64,000 nt of DNA from Mycolicibacterium sp. MU0053 (lineage in GTDB: Bacteria > Actinomycetota > Actinomycetes > Mycobacteriales > Mycobacteriaceae), in the NCBI RefSeq assembly GCF_963378095.1, contig NZ_OY726397.1, positions 2,852,001 through 2,916,000 of the forward strand, read 5' to 3'. The translations under genes and the position numbers were made by a program. The notes under the pieces were generated by a model. The model was not told the DNA's origin and searched no databases. It saw only the letters and a list, made by a program, of their open reading frames with translations. Below, piece after piece: positions 8,798-18,637 of this stretch. The stretch's first letter is position 1. Each line of letters begins with the position of its first letter.

Positions 8798-9775
8798 ATG
8801 CAGATTGCCTTGTCTTTGCTGGATCGGTCGCGCACCCGCGACGGTGCCCCCGACGCGGCCACGCTTCGGCAGACCCTGGACCGGGCCGAACGCGCCGAAG
8901 CCGTCGGATACCACCGCTTCTGGGTCGCCGAACATCACGCCGTGCCGGGCGTCGCGTGCGGTGCCCCGGCCGTCCTGATCCAGGCGATCGCCGGCCGGAC
9001 GAACCGCATCAGGGTCGGATCCGGCGGGGTGATGCTGCCGAATCACCAGCCCATCGTCGTCGCCGAGCAGTTCGCGATGCTCGAAGCCCTGCACCCGGGT
9101 CGCATCGATCTCGGTGTCGGCCGCTCTCTCGGATTCACCGCCCCGATCCGCGCGGCCCTACGCACCGAGCACGCCGACGTCGACGAATTCGCCGCCGACG
9201 TCGCCGAACTGCGTGGATACCTGCGCGGCGAGACTGCGGTGACCATCCGTCCACAGGTCTGGCCACCGCCGCCGATCTTCGTCCTGGGCACCGGCCACGG
9301 TCTGCAACTCGCCGCCCGGCTGGGCCTGCCCGTCGTGGCCGGCGGCCCGCTGCTGTGGCGCGGGACCGAACCGTTCCAGCGATACCGGGCCGACTTCCAG
9401 CCGGCCACCGACGACGCTGAGCCCTATCTGGCGGTGAGCCTCGACATCCTGGTCGCCGACACCGAGACCGAAGCCGCCGAGCTGCTGTTGCCGGAGGCCT
9501 GGGCAATGGCGGTCAGCCGTGAGACAGGGTCATTCCCACCGCTTTCCAGCGTCGAGGCGATTCGTCGGCAACCGATGTCCGAACGCCGTCGCCGCGTGGT
9601 GGTCGAGGCGAGGCGGACGGCAATCGTCGGCACCGAAGATCAGGTCGCCGAAAGCGTCGAGGAGTTGATCGACACCACCGGGGCCGACGAGGTCATCAGC
9701 TCCGCGTCCACCTTCGACACCGCGGCGTTGTACGACTCCGACGCGCGGCTGGCACGGCTCTTCGGCCTGGGTTGA
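8798..9775 (+). CDS. LLM-class flavin-dependent oxidoreductase
   Basis: 325-aa luciferase-like monooxygenase (MsnO8-like subgroup). Features are the N-terminal strand MQIALSLLDRS, the RFWVAEHHA motif, VGSGGVMLPNHQP and GRIDLGVGRSLG, which form the FMN or F420 pocket. It begins 6 bases after ansA and probably shares its transcript. Substrate and cofactor (FMNH2 or F420H2) cannot be decided by reading. Convergent with dinB, 4 bases apart. Confidence 0.88.
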   Translation: MQIALSLLDRSRTRDGAPDAATLRQTLDRAERAEAVGYHRFWVAEHHAVPGVACGAPAVLIQAIAGRTNRIRVGSGGVMLPNHQPIVVAEQFAMLEALHPGRIDLGVGRSLGFTAPIRAALRTEHADVDEFAADVAELRGYLRGETAVTIRPQVWPPPPIFVLGTGHGLQLAARLGLPVVAGGPLLWRGTEPFQRYRADFQPATDDAEPYLAVSLDILVADTETEAAELLLPEAWAMAVSRETGSFPPLSSVEAIRRQPMSERRRRVVVEARRTAIVGTEDQVAESVEELIDTTGADEVISSASTFDTAALYDSDARLARLFGLG

Positions 9776-9779
9776 GCGG

Positions 9780-11144
9780 CTACGGCGTGTCCTGGTCGTC
9801 GGCCATTGCGCGAAAGTAGTCCTCCCAGTCCAGGCTGTCGAGGGGATTGGCCCGCACGATATCGGGGCTGTCGATCGGGAAGGTCCGGGCCGGACCCACT
9901 CCGCTGCAACGGGTTTCAAACCGAACCGTCATCACGCCGTGTCCGGCGCCCTGCAGCCAACCGTGGCCCAGTTCGGGGTGGGCGACGTCATCCCCGATCC
10001 GCCACCCGCCGGCGTCGGGTTCGGGCATGGCGACCGGCTGGGCGGTGGCGCCGAGTTCGACCTCCTGCTGTTCCAACTCGGGGAACAACGACTCCTGACG
10101 CACATCGGACAGGCCCGAAAAGCCCACCCCCAGCAGGCGAATCGGACCCACCTCGACGGGGTCCAGCAGCAGCCGCCGGGCGGTGGCGGTCAACGTCGCC
10201 ACCTCGGTGGTCGCATACGGCAGCGTGGCCGAGCGGGTCAGGGTGCTCATGTCGGACTTCTTGAGCTTCACCGTGATCGTGCGGGCTCCCCGGCCGTCGC
10301 GCAGCAGCCGACGGTGCGCGTGTTCGGCGATCGGTCCGGTGGCCTCCCGCAGCTGTTCCAGCGTGGTGAGGTCGGCCGCGAACGTCGATTCGGCGCTGAT
10401 CTGCTTGGCCTCGGCACGCTCGGCCACCGGACGGTCGTCGATCCCCTGCGCCAACCGGTGCAGCGCCGGCCCGATCGTGGCGCCCAGGATGCTGGCCACC
10501 TCGGCGGGGTCCAGGGCAGCGAGTTCGCCGACCGTCTCGATGCCCAGGCGGTGCAGCTTCTCCTCGGCGACCGGCCCGATCCCCCACAGCTTGCGCACCG
10601 GCAGGCCGTCCAGCAGGACGCGCTCCTCGTCGCGGTGTACCACCCGCACCCCGTCGGGTTTGGCCAGCCCGGAGGCGATCTTGGCGACCTGTTTGCCCGA
10701 GCCGGCCCCCACCGAGGCCACCAGGCCGGTCTCCGCACGCACGCGGCGCCGCAGCGCCTCGCAGAACCGGGCGGCCTCGTCGGCCCCCGCGCCGACCAGG
10801 CCGTCGGGCTCGGCGAAGGCCTCGTCGAACGAAAGCTGTTCCAGCACCGGCACCACCGCGCGCACGGTGTCGAACACTCGCCTGCTGGCCACGCCGTACA
10901 CCGAGCCACGGGGCGGCAACACCACCGCCGCCGCGCCCACCCGGCGGCGGGCCTGATGCATCGGCATCGCCGAGTGGGCGCCGAAGACCCTGGCCTCGTA
11001 GCTCGCCCCGGCCACCACCCCACGCCCGCCGAGGCCGCCGACCAGCACCGGGCGGCCGCGCAGCGTCGGTCGGGTCAGCTGCTCGACGGAGGCGAAGAAC
11101 GCATCCATGTCGAGGTGCAACACCCAGCGGGCCGACCGATCCAC
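9780..11144 (-). CDS. dinB: DNA polymerase IV (Y-family, DinB1/DinX type)
   Basis: 454-aa translesion polymerase. Catalytic carboxylates are in [13 protein letters not shown] and in SFDEAFAEP; the second Phe of DAFF sits at the steric-gate position. Helix-hairpin-helix repeats occur at [12 protein letters not shown], and the little-finger domain follows. Near the C-terminus QESLFPEL looks like a beta-clamp binding motif, as expected for the DinB1 branch, and about 80 more residues follow. Starts with GTG at 11144. The position next to ansA and ileS agrees with the dinX locus of M. tuberculosis. No SOS box was recognised upstream. Confidence 0.95.
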   Translation of the reverse strand: MDRSARWVLHLDMDAFFASVEQLTRPTLRGRPVLVGGLGGRGVVAGASYEARVFGAHSAMPMHQARRRVGAAAVVLPPRGSVYGVASRRVFDTVRAVVPVLEQLSFDEAFAEPDGLVGAGADEAARFCEALRRRVRAETGLVASVGAGSGKQVAKIASGLAKPDGVRVVHRDEERVLLDGLPVRKLWGIGPVAEEKLHRLGIETVGELAALDPAEVASILGATIGPALHRLAQGIDDRPVAERAEAKQISAESTFAADLTTLEQLREATGPIAEHAHRRLLRDGRGARTITVKLKKSDMSTLTRSATLPYATTEVATLTATARRLLLDPVEVGPIRLLGVGFSGLSDVRQESLFPELEQQEVELGATAQPVAMPEPDAGGWRIGDDVAHPELGHGWLQGAGHGVMTVRFETRCSGVGPARTFPIDSPDIVRANPLDSLDWEDYFRAMADDQDTP

Positions 11145-11188
11145 GCACCGATGCTAGGTCGCCCCGGGTTCGTCGTCGGACCCGGTGA

Positions 11189-11320
11189 TCAGATCAGGTC
11201 TTCGCCGGAGCGGCGAGCCTCCAACCACTCCTTGCTGAAACCGGTCACCAACACGCCCAGCACAACGGCGACAATCACCGGCCACACCAACACATACACC
11301 GTCAACGCAATCGTGCTCAT
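11189..11320 (-). CDS. 43-aa membrane peptide, putative symporter small subunit
   Basis: Too short for usual ORF cut-offs. It reads MSTIALTVYVLVWP, a hydrophobic run to about residue 27, then FSKEWLEARRSGEDLI: one transmembrane helix and a charged tail. Its ATG overlaps the symporter stop by one base (TGATG), a strong sign of translational coupling and partnership. Small proteins of this kind beside sodium:solute symporters are annotated as putative transporter small subunits. Function inferred: stabilising or regulating the symporter. Confidence 0.75.
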   Translation of the reverse strand: MSTIALTVYVLVWPVIVAVVLGVLVTGFSKEWLEARRSGEDLI

Positions 11321-13026
11321 CACTGGTTTCCTCTCGCCGTTGAGACCGACACGAACTGCTCATCGCTTCCGTCCGTCTGCCGGTCCGCTGCTTCCGTATC
11401 GAAGTCACCCGTCCGTTGTTTGATGACGGCGAAGTCGAAGTTCATCTTCGATCGCACCGACATGGCGAAACACACCACGGCGCTTACCGCGTAGGCAACC
11501 AACGAGCCACTGAGGGTGGCGTAGTTGTGCAGGAATCCGATGACGAACGGTGCCGAAGTCACCATCGCGATGACACCTACGGTCACGGCCGGGCGGAGCC
11601 CGAAGAATCCGAACACCATCAACCCGAGAACGATGCCGATACCGACGACGTTGAGGACATCTACGACGTAGCCCACACCACCGTCGAGCGGAATCCACCC
11701 GAAACGCACTGGCAGGAAGCATGCCAACGCCACCAGTACCGAGGTGGTGAACGCCCTGTTGGTGACCTTCTTCCAGTAGAAGCTCGCAATCACCGGGAAG
11801 ACCAGAGCACCCCACAGCGCACCCACGAAAACCAGCAGGTCGAGAATGCTCAGTTGCAAACTTGCGAACGAGATCGCCAACGCGGTCGCCAAGACCATGG
11901 TCAGCCGACCGATCAGCAGCATGGTCCGAGGGTTCGCCTCCTTTTTGCCGGCGATGTTCTGGCCATAGCCGTCAGCCATCGCGATCGACGACAGTGCGGC
12001 GAGATCGGAGTCCGCCGTCGACGACAGCGCCGCGATCACCATGATGAAGAACAACACCAACAGTATCGTCGGCAGATAATTCGAAGCCATCTGCGGAATT
12101 ATGTTGTTGACATCGCCATCGAGGGGTTCGATGCCGAGATACAGCGCGAGGACGCCGAGCATGCCGATGCCGATTACGGTGGCACCGTAACCGACCGTCG
12201 CCGTGATGAATGTCGGCTTGATCAGGCTTTCTTTGACCGCAAAAAGTCGTTGCGCAATGGTTTGGTTCCCTATCGCATATGCCAACACCGCCGCAATATA
12301 GGGAGCGCCCTGATTCAGGAACGCGTCACTGGAGAAGAAGTTGGACTGCTGTGCGGTGAGATTTGCGGCCCCGGCTTCAAACGCCGCCGGAAAATCGGCC
12401 GCAATAAAGATCACCGGGACGATGATGACCACCGCGCCCAGCATGGCCACCACCTGGACGAAGTCGGTGAGCACGGACGCCCGGAACCCCGACCACAGCG
12501 AATACAGCAGCACGCCCAACGCCACGGTGAATACACCCTGAATGAAGTTCAACGGCGACAACAGGGCGATGAGGACGCCACCGGCGAGGAAGTTCGACAT
12601 CAAGCTGATGATCGACCCGACCACGTTTGAGCCTGCCAGCATGAGCTGACTGGAGCGGCCGTGGCGGGCGAACATCACTTCGGCGAGGGTGTGCGCTTTG
12701 GGCGCCACCGCCCGTATCCGCCGACCGAACGGGTAGATGAAAAGGATCATCAACGCGCCCCACAGCCCGTAGTGGATGGGCCCGGAGATGCCGTAGGTGT
12801 ATCCGGAAGTGGCGGAGGCATACATTGATGCCGCCCAAATCCAGGTCGCGGTCATACTGGCCGCTGAAATGCCAAAGCCAAGATTGTTGCCGGCGGTCAT
12901 ATAACCATCGGCATTTTCTCGCTTTTTCCCGATCCGGACGGAGATCCCAAAAGTTCCGCCGTAAAAAAGTATCAGCAACAGTAGGACCGTCGGAATGCTG
13001 AACTGCATCATCTCTGACTTACTCAC
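11320..13026 (-). CDS. Sodium:solute symporter family transporter
   Basis: 568-aa integral membrane protein with about 13-14 helices, of the SSS (LeuT-fold) family that includes urea, proline and pantothenate carriers. Segments such as YMTAGNNLGFGISAASM, ATWIWAASMYASATSGY and STADSDLAALSS are typical. GTG at 13026 follows GAGGTAG with suitable spacing. Substrate unknown; urea/polyamine-type relatives look closest by eye. Codon third positions are richer in A/T than in neighbouring genes, especially from 12.1 to 13.0 kb, which suggests acquisition by transfer. Co-transcribed with the 43-aa peptide downstream. Confidence 0.9.
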   Translation of the reverse strand: MSKSEMMQFSIPTVLLLLILFYGGTFGISVRIGKKRENADGYMTAGNNLGFGISAASMTATWIWAASMYASATSGYTYGISGPIHYGLWGALMILFIYPFGRRIRAVAPKAHTLAEVMFARHGRSSQLMLAGSNVVGSIISLMSNFLAGGVLIALLSPLNFIQGVFTVALGVLLYSLWSGFRASVLTDFVQVVAMLGAVVIIVPVIFIAADFPAAFEAGAANLTAQQSNFFSSDAFLNQGAPYIAAVLAYAIGNQTIAQRLFAVKESLIKPTFITATVGYGATVIGIGMLGVLALYLGIEPLDGDVNNIIPQMASNYLPTILLVLFFIMVIAALSSTADSDLAALSSIAMADGYGQNIAGKKEANPRTMLLIGRLTMVLATALAISFASLQLSILDLLVFVGALWGALVFPVIASFYWKKVTNRAFTTSVLVALACFLPVRFGWIPLDGGVGYVVDVLNVVGIGIVLGLMVFGFFGLRPAVTVGVIAMVTSAPFVIGFLHNYATLSGSLVAYAVSAVVCFAMSVRSKMNFDFAVIKQRTGDFDTEAADRQTDGSDEQFVSVSTARGNQ

Positions 13027-13322
13027 GCGCTACCTCAGTCTTAGTCTTCATTGCAATATGGACGCTATCGACCAGACGATCAAAACCTTTCAAGTAAATT
13101 GGCACACCGAAAACCGGACCGTGCCGCAACCTTGCGAACTATATCAACGCGCAGAATTGTGACGTACGACACGCTCGCAGGGCGGGGTCGGATGGCGCTT
13201 GAGACAATTTATTTAGGGCCAAATCTGCCATTCACTAATTCACACAAAGCGTCGCCGACGCGCAATTTCGGCGGGTGTACCGATCGGTTTCCACCAGCAG
13301 CGGCCCGGGTATCCCGGCCGGC
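13027..13322. other. AT-rich intergenic region upstream of symporter
   Basis: 296 bases between the divergent symporter and DUF2243 genes. It is markedly richer in A/T than the surroundings (for example GACAATTTATTTAGG near 13203) and has no convincing coding frame. It probably holds both promoters. No defined operator was recognised. Confidence 0.5.
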
Positions 13323-13859
13323 ATGGCCGTTTCCACCCACCGCGACCACCCCACCGCGGGAAAGAAGCCCAGCATCGCGCCGACGCTTCTGCTCGGCCTC
13401 GGCCTGGGCGGCTTCATCGACGGCATCGTCCTGCACGAGATTCTCCAATGGCACCACATGGTCAGTCACGTGGCGGACTATCCGGTGGACACGCTCGCCG
13501 GACTCGAGGTCAACGTGCTTGCAGACGGCTTCTTCCACGTCGGAACCTGGCTGCTGGTCTGGGCGGGCACCACCCTGACCATCGTGGCCTGGCGGCAGGG
13601 CCGGATCGCACCGAACTGGTCGTTTCAATCCGGTCTGTTGCTGATGGGTTGGGGAATCTTCAACCTCCTAGAGGGACTGGTCGACCATCACCTGCTCCAG
13701 ATCCATCACGTGCGCGACGATCTGGGCGCCCCGCCGGTGTGGGACATCGGATTTCTGGTGTTCGGGGCGCTGTTGGTGACCGTCGGCTGGGTGTTCTACC
13801 GACGGGGCAGTCGGGCGCTGGACCTGCAGGCGCGTCCCACGCGACCATTCCGCGGCTAG
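13323..13859 (+). CDS. DUF2243 membrane protein
   Basis: 178-aa protein with four hydrophobic segments. Conserved His-rich motifs FIDGIVLHEILQWHHM, DGFFHVG and LVDHHLLQIHHV are the DUF2243 signature and could bind metal or haem, but the family function is not established. ATG at 13323 begins MAVSTHRDHPTAGKK. An upstream in-frame ATG at 13275 would add a non-conserved leader. It reads toward the S4-domain gene 10 bases on. Confidence 0.85.
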   Translation: MAVSTHRDHPTAGKKPSIAPTLLLGLGLGGFIDGIVLHEILQWHHMVSHVADYPVDTLAGLEVNVLADGFFHVGTWLLVWAGTTLTIVAWRQGRIAPNWSFQSGLLLMGWGIFNLLEGLVDHHLLQIHHVRDDLGAPPVWDIGFLVFGALLVTVGWVFYRRGSRALDLQARPTRPFRG

Positions 13860-13869
13860 CCTGTCCTCC

Positions 13870-14094
13870 ATGAGCCAGGAGGTACACGAGGTGTCCATCC
13901 GCGATGACACCATTCGGCTGGGCCAGTTCCTCAAACTGGCGGGCCTGATCGACAGCGGGGCCGACGCGAAATCGGTGATCGCCGACGGCCGGGTCACCGT
14001 CAACGGTGAGGTTGAGCAGCGCCGCGGAAGGCAGCTCAGGGTCGGCGACACGGTGGCCAGCGCCGGCCAGTCGGCCAGGGTGGCCGGGCCATGA
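13870..14094 (+). CDS. S4-domain RNA-binding protein
   Basis: 74-aa protein that is essentially one S4 domain: IRLGQFLKLAGLIDSGADAK, then IADGRVTVNGEVEQRRGRQL. It resembles the YaaA/RlbA-type small S4 proteins that bind structured RNA; the ligand is not known. ATG at 13870 gives 16 residues before the first helix. Convergent with ileS, 10 bases apart. Confidence 0.88.
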   Translation: MSQEVHEVSIRDDTIRLGQFLKLAGLIDSGADAKSVIADGRVTVNGEVEQRRGRQLRVGDTVASAGQSARVAGP

Positions 14095-14104
14095 CGTGGC
14101 GGTG

Positions 14105-17100
14105 TCAGACCTTCACAACCGACACCCGCACCCCGTCGCCGATCTCGGTGCCCCCGGACAGGTGGTCCTGAGTCACCACCTCGAAACTGGTGGCCAAGAC
14201 CTCCCCCGCGATCAGGTCGCGGTGGGTGCGCAGCCACTGCTCCTGCGCGGGGCTGTCGGGCGGCACCGCGATTGTCACCGCAATGCGGTCGGACACCTCG
14301 AGTCCGGTCGACTTGCGCAGGTCCTGCAGTTCCCGGATCCGGTCCTTGGCCCAGCCCTCGGCCTCCAGCTCGGGCGTCACCGCGGCGTCGAGCACCACCA
14401 GCCCGGCGCCCTCGGGCAGCGCCGCAGTGGAATCCGGTTCGGCCGCAACCAGTTTGGAGCTGTACTCCGCGGGTAGCAGCGTGGCCGGTCCCGCGGTCAG
14501 GGTGCCGTCGGCATTGACCACTCCGGCGCCGGACTTGACCGCCTTGATCGCGGCCTGCACGTCCTTGCCGATGCGCGGACCCGCTACCCGGGCATTGACG
14601 GTCAATTCGAAGCGGCCGTAAGTGGCGATGTCGTCGGTCAGTTCCACGGCCTTGACGTTCAACTCGTCGGCGATCAGGTCGACGAACGGACGCAGCTGGT
14701 CGGGATCCGCCACCGCAACAGTCAGTTTCGGCAACGGTAGCCGCACCCGCAGCATCTTCGCCTTGCGCAGCGACGAGCCCAACGAGCAGACGTCGCGCAC
14801 CTGGTCCATGGCCGCCACCAGCGCCGCGTCCGTGGGCAGGTTGGCCTCGGGCCAATCGGTCAGATGGACCGAACGCTCGCCGGTCAGCCCGCGCCAGATT
14901 CGCTCGGTGGCCAACGGCAGCAGCGGCGCCGCCAACCGCGCAGTCACCTCGAGCACGGTGTGCAAGGTGTCGATCGCATCGCGGTCCTCGTCCCAGAACC
15001 GGTTGCGGGAGCGCCGCACATACCAATTCGTCAGCGCCTCGGTGAACGAGCGCAACTGGTCGCACGCCCCGGAGATGTCGCAGCCGTCCAGGGCCACCGT
15101 GAGGTCGTCGCGCAGCACGGCCAGTTTGGCCAGGATGTAGCGGTCGAGCACATGCGGCGAATCGGTGCGCCACTGGCCGATCTTCGGTGCGTACAGCGCC
15201 AGGAAGCTGTAGGCGTTGGACAGCGGCAGCAACACCTGTCGCACGCCCTCGCGGATCCCCTGTTCGGTGACCACCAGGTTGCCGCCGCGCAGGATCGGCG
15301 AGGCCATCAGGAACCACCGCATGGCATCGGAACCGTCGCGGTCGAACACCTCGGTGACATCCGGGTAGTTGCGCAGCGATTTGCTCATCTTCTGGCCGTC
15401 GTTGCCCAGCACGATGCCGTGACTGACACACGTCTTGAACGCCGGCTTGTCGAACAGCGCGGTCGCCAGCACATGCAGGGTGTAGAACCAGCCGCGCGTC
15501 TGGCCGATGTATTCGACGATGAAATCGCCTGGGAAATGCGGCTCTTCGCCGTCGCCCCCGTCGAACCAGCTGCGGTTCTCGAACGGGTAGTGCACCTGGG
15601 CGTACGGCATGGACCCCGAGTCGAACCAGACGTCGAAGACATCCTCGATCCGGCGCATGGTCGAGCGGCCGGTCGGATCGTCGGGGTTGGGCCGGGTCAA
15701 CTCGTCGATGTAGGGCCGGTGCAGATTGTCCGGCCGCACCCCGAAATCGCGTTCGAGTTCGTCGAGACTGCCGTAGACATCGATCCGGGGATACTCCGGG
15801 TCATCCGAGGTCCACACCGGAATCGGGGTGCCCCAGTAGCGGTTTCGGGAAATCGACCAGTCCCGGGCGCCCTGCAACCACTTGCCGAACTGACCGTCCT
15901 TGACGTGTTCCGGGTACCAGGTGATCTGCTGGTTGAGTTCGACCATGCGGTCGCGGAACTCGGTCACCTTCACGAACCACGAGGACACCGCACGGTAGAT
16001 CAGCGGATTGCGGCACCGCCAGCAGTGCGGATACGAGTGTTCATAGGTCTCGTGCCGCAGCAGCACCGGCCCGTTGACCGCGGCGGATCCCGTGCCGTCC
16101 TTCAGGTCCCGGATGATCTGCGGGTTGGCATCGAAGACCTGCATGCCCTGATAGTCCGGAACGGTCGCGTCGAAGCGGCCCTTGGAGTCCACCGGGATGG
16201 CCGGGACGATGCCCACGGTGTCGGTGGCGGCCTTGTCGTCCTCGCCGTACGCCGGGGCCAGGTGGACGATGCCGGTGCCGTCCGCGGTGGTGACATAGTC
16301 CCCGCGAAGTACCTGAAAAGCATTGTGCGCCTTGTCGGTGTCGACAAAGTACGGGAACGGGGGCAGATAGCGCAGGCCGATCAGGTCCGCCCCCGTGTGA
16401 GCGGCGAGGAGTTGCGGTTCCTCGCCCAACTCGCGGGCGTAGGCGGCCAACCGCGCCCGGGCCAACAGGTAGCGGTTGCCGTCGGGGCCGGCCACCTCCA
16501 CGTAGTCCACCTCAGGGTGGACGGCCACGGCCTGGTTGGACGGCAGGGTCCACGGCGTGGTGGTCCAGATCAACAGGTGCGCGCCTGCCAAGGGCCCCTC
16601 GGCCACCCGGAAGCCCACGGTGATCGCCGGGTCCTGCCGACTCTGGTACACGTCGTCGTCCATGCGGAGTTCGTGGCTGGAAAGCGGGGTCTCGTCGTTC
16701 CAGCAGTACGGCAGGACACGGAATCCCTCATAGGCCAGACCCTTGTCCCACAACTGCTTGAATGCCCACAGCACCGACTCCATGAAGGTCGGGTCCAGCG
16801 TCTTGTAGTCGTTGTCGAAGTCCACCCAGCGGGCCTGGCGGGTGACGTATTCGCGCCACTCGTCGGTGTACTTGAGCACCGAGTCGCGGCAGGCATCGTT
16901 GAACTTCTCGATGCCCATCTCCTCGATCTGGGCCTTGTCGGTGATGCCCAGCTGTCGCTGTACCTCGAGTTCGGCGGGCAGGCCATGGGTGTCCCAGCCG
17001 AACCGGCGTTCCACCTTGTAGCCGCGCATGGTGCGGTAGCGCGGGACGATGTCCTTGACGTAGCCCGTCAGCAGGTGCCCGTAGTGGGGCAGTCCGTTGG

Positions 17101-17275
17101 CAAATGGCGGGCCGTCGTAGAACACATACTCCGGCGCGCCCTCGCGACGGGCGATGGAGGCCCGGAACGTGTCGTCGGCGTCCCAGTACCCGAGCACCTC
17201 GGTCTCCAACTCCGGAAAGTTGGGGGTGCCGGTAGCGAACTTGGGATAAGCGTTGGGGCTCGCACTCTCGGCCAC
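14105..17275 (-). CDS. ileS: Isoleucyl-tRNA synthetase
   Basis: 1056-aa class I aminoacyl-tRNA synthetase charging tRNA-Ile, with an editing domain removing mischarged valine. The HIGH-type motif is PHYGHLLTG near residue 63 and the KMSKS loop is [10 protein letters not shown]. The CP1 editing domain lies between them, and the anticodon-binding region follows with ERIWRGLTG. Length fits the eukaryote-like IleS type found in mycobacteria. GTG at 17275 follows AGGAG (17286-17290) with a 10-base spacer, and that Shine-Dalgarno can be sequestered by the upstream T-box leader. Confidence 0.97.
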   Translation of the reverse strand: MAESASPNAYPKFATGTPNFPELETEVLGYWDADDTFRASIARREGAPEYVFYDGPPFANGLPHYGHLLTGYVKDIVPRYRTMRGYKVERRFGWDTHGLPAELEVQRQLGITDKAQIEEMGIEKFNDACRDSVLKYTDEWREYVTRQARWVDFDNDYKTLDPTFMESVLWAFKQLWDKGLAYEGFRVLPYCWNDETPLSSHELRMDDDVYQSRQDPAITVGFRVAEGPLAGAHLLIWTTTPWTLPSNQAVAVHPEVDYVEVAGPDGNRYLLARARLAAYARELGEEPQLLAAHTGADLIGLRYLPPFPYFVDTDKAHNAFQVLRGDYVTTADGTGIVHLAPAYGEDDKAATDTVGIVPAIPVDSKGRFDATVPDYQGMQVFDANPQIIRDLKDGTGSAAVNGPVLLRHETYEHSYPHCWRCRNPLIYRAVSSWFVKVTEFRDRMVELNQQITWYPEHVKDGQFGKWLQGARDWSISRNRYWGTPIPVWTSDDPEYPRIDVYGSLDELERDFGVRPDNLHRPYIDELTRPNPDDPTGRSTMRRIEDVFDVWFDSGSMPYAQVHYPFENRSWFDGGDGEEPHFPGDFIVEYIGQTRGWFYTLHVLATALFDKPAFKTCVSHGIVLGNDGQKMSKSLRNYPDVTEVFDRDGSDAMRWFLMASPILRGGNLVVTEQGIREGVRQVLLPLSNAYSFLALYAPKIGQWRTDSPHVLDRYILAKLAVLRDDLTVALDGCDISGACDQLRSFTEALTNWYVRRSRNRFWDEDRDAIDTLHTVLEVTARLAAPLLPLATERIWRGLTGERSVHLTDWPEANLPTDAALVAAMDQVRDVCSLGSSLRKAKMLRVRLPLPKLTVAVADPDQLRPFVDLIADELNVKAVELTDDIATYGRFELTVNARVAGPRIGKDVQAAIKAVKSGAGVVNADGTLTAGPATLLPAEYSSKLVAAEPDSTAALPEGAGLVVLDAAVTPELEAEGWAKDRIRELQDLRKSTGLEVSDRIAVTIAVPPDSPAQEQWLRTHRDLIAGEVLATSFEVVTQDHLSGGTEIGDGVRVSVVKV

Positions 17276-17280
17276 TGCGT

Positions 17281-17490
17281 GTCGTCTCCTGTGCCTGCGT
17301 CTTCGGCACGGGGACGACGGTCGCGCTGGTGCGCAAACGCCGCGGTACCACCCCGCTTGCGTGCCGATGGCACGCCGCTCAACTCTGCTCGGCTGTGACG
17401 GGCCGTGCCCGTTCGGTTCTACTGTGCCGGGCGTGCCGGCGGTTCTTCCGAAGGCTCCCCGGTGATGGCCGGATCGGTGCCGTTGATCCG
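17281..17490 (-). promoter_or_regulatory. ileS T-box riboswitch (translational class)
   Basis: Leader RNA that senses uncharged tRNA-Ile. On the minus strand a stem-loop CCGG-CCATCA-CCGG (17459-17472) exposes ATC (17464-17466), an isoleucine codon, as specifier. Downstream lies the T-box element GGGGTGGTACCGCGG (17340-17354) with the TGGT bulge that pairs with the tRNA acceptor end. Next, GTCGTCCCC can pair with GGAGACGAC, which contains the ileS Shine-Dalgarno, with an inner GTGCC/GGCAC stem. The same CCCC can pair with the GGGG of the T-box. Inference: tRNA binding frees the Shine-Dalgarno. No terminator U-run is present. Actinobacterial ileS T-boxes with this short stem I are known to act on translation. 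Confidence 0.93.
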
Positions 17491-17506
17491 ATTCTAGACC
17501 GTGCCC

Positions 17507-18103
17507 TCAGTTCGACGTGACCTCGATCAGCGCCAGCGGCAACTGGTCGTCGAACTCCTCGACCGTGTGGCGCTCGAAGCTGCGGCTGTCATACCACCAG
17601 TCCAGGTAGATCACGTCGGCTCCGCGGCGGGCGTGCAGTGCCAGCAAGTAACCCTCCGGCGCGCTGGTGCCGGCCACGACCGACCGGTAGGACACCCACG
17701 CCTCGGGGCTCTGGGCACCGTCGGCCAACACCGATGGCGCATACGCCGACAGCAGCGCAGCCGTGGTCAAGGGGGGTTCCAGGGTGCAGTCCAACCGACC
17801 GATGCTGCCCTCGGCCTGCTCACCGTCGACGTGTACCGACAGGGTCCCGGTGCCGACGGTGCGAGCCAACGCGCGCCCCAGCGCGGCCGTCAACATCACC
17901 TCCAGCGCCGCGCCGCCGGCCACTCCCGGAGCAGTCACCTCGGCGCTCAGCACGGGATCGAGTCGGCTCGCGAGCTTGTGCATGTCGCGGCTGCGCGGGC
18001 GGCCGGGGAACACCTGGTCGGTCAGCCACCCGGCCGCCGCTGCGGCGGCGGCGATGCGTTGGGCCGGCCGGGCTGAGCGGTGGACCACCGACGTTGCGGA
18101 CAT
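17507..18103 (-). CDS. Hypothetical protein, weakly acyltransferase-like
   Basis: 198-aa protein with no signal peptide or membrane segment. The C-terminal part (VSYRSVVAGT, YLLALHARRGADVIYLDWWYDSRSF, HTVEEFDDQL) weakly recalls the last strands and helix of condensation or wax-ester-synthase/PapA folds, but no HHxxxDG motif is present, so catalysis is doubtful. ATG at 18103 was chosen because the longer frame runs through the divergent regulatory region. It sits between ileS and the sulfolipid-type cluster, divergent from a small HTH protein. Could be a degenerate or accessory protein of lipid metabolism; function unknown. Confidence 0.6.
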   Translation of the reverse strand: MSATSVVHRSARPAQRIAAAAAAAGWLTDQVFPGRPRSRDMHKLASRLDPVLSAEVTAPGVAGGAALEVMLTAALGRALARTVGTGTLSVHVDGEQAEGSIGRLDCTLEPPLTTAALLSAYAPSVLADGAQSPEAWVSYRSVVAGTSAPEGYLLALHARRGADVIYLDWWYDSRSFERHTVEEFDDQLPLALIEVTSN

Positions 18104-18154
18104 GTCACCAACCGTAAGCCTTCTGTCCCAATAATGGGAGGGTCGTGCCAAATG

Positions 18155-18172
18155 TTTGACAGGTATGTCAAA
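18155..18172. promoter_or_regulatory. Perfect 7-bp inverted repeat operator
   Basis: TTTGACA-GGTA-TGTCAAA, perfect 7-bp arms around 4 bases, lies in the divergent region between the genes starting at 18103 and 18239. It is a strong candidate dimeric-regulator site. The HTH protein starting at 18239 is the nearest candidate ligand (inference). Confidence 0.6.
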
Positions 18173-18238
18173 TTTTTGCCGGCTACTCGTGCCCCGGTAA
18201 CCCATGTCAGCAACGGGAATGCCGTTTATTGTGGGTGG

Positions 18239-18598
18239 GTGCCCCGCACCGATGAGAACGGCCGGCAACTCAAGGCCCTGCTGGACTATCTGCTCGACGG
18301 CGATGTCGACGCCAAGGCGATCTACACCGCGCTCGGGGTATCGAGCAGCACGTATTACCGACGAATCAAGGAGAGCGACTATCCCAACGCCGAGGAGTTG
18401 CGTCTGGTCGCGGACCGATTCGCGCTGAGCTATCCCGATCTGCAGATCCGCTTCGGCCTGATGAGCCGCCAAGAGGTCTACCACTACCTGGAGTCGGCCC
18501 CGGTGGCGGTGCTCTCCCGCAGCGACCGAGCCGCGGCGCGGGCGACCCGGCCCAAACTGTCCCAACTGTCACCACGTCCAGACGCACCACCGCTGTAG
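18239..18598 (+). CDS. Small helix-turn-helix protein
   Basis: 119-aa protein. Residues about 8-60 (LKALLDYLLDGDVDAKAI, TALGVSSSTYYRRIKE, EELRLVADRFAL) look like an XRE-type helix-turn-helix; the C-terminal 35 residues are Arg/Ala/Pro-rich. GTG at 18239 is preferred. The longer frame from ATG at 18152 would place the inverted repeat at 18155 inside the coding region. It is followed 39 bases later by a membrane protein, probably in one operon. Possible local regulator of the neighbouring lipid genes; not proven. Confidence 0.7.
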   Translation: MPRTDENGRQLKALLDYLLDGDVDAKAIYTALGVSSSTYYRRIKESDYPNAEELRLVADRFALSYPDLQIRFGLMSRQEVYHYLESAPVAVLSRSDRAAARATRPKLSQLSPRPDAPPL

Positions 18599-18637
18599 GC
18601 GCGGAGCTGGACTTCCCGATGTGAAAGCGTTTGCCCC

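Noticed and set aside
13051..13578. ORF across the symporter upstream region
   Set aside because: Crosses AT-rich promoter DNA and then shadows the DUF2243 gene in another frame.
14864..17398. 844-codon open frame on the plus strand
   Set aside because: Antisense shadow of ileS, whose catalytic motifs are unambiguous; it also crosses the T-box.
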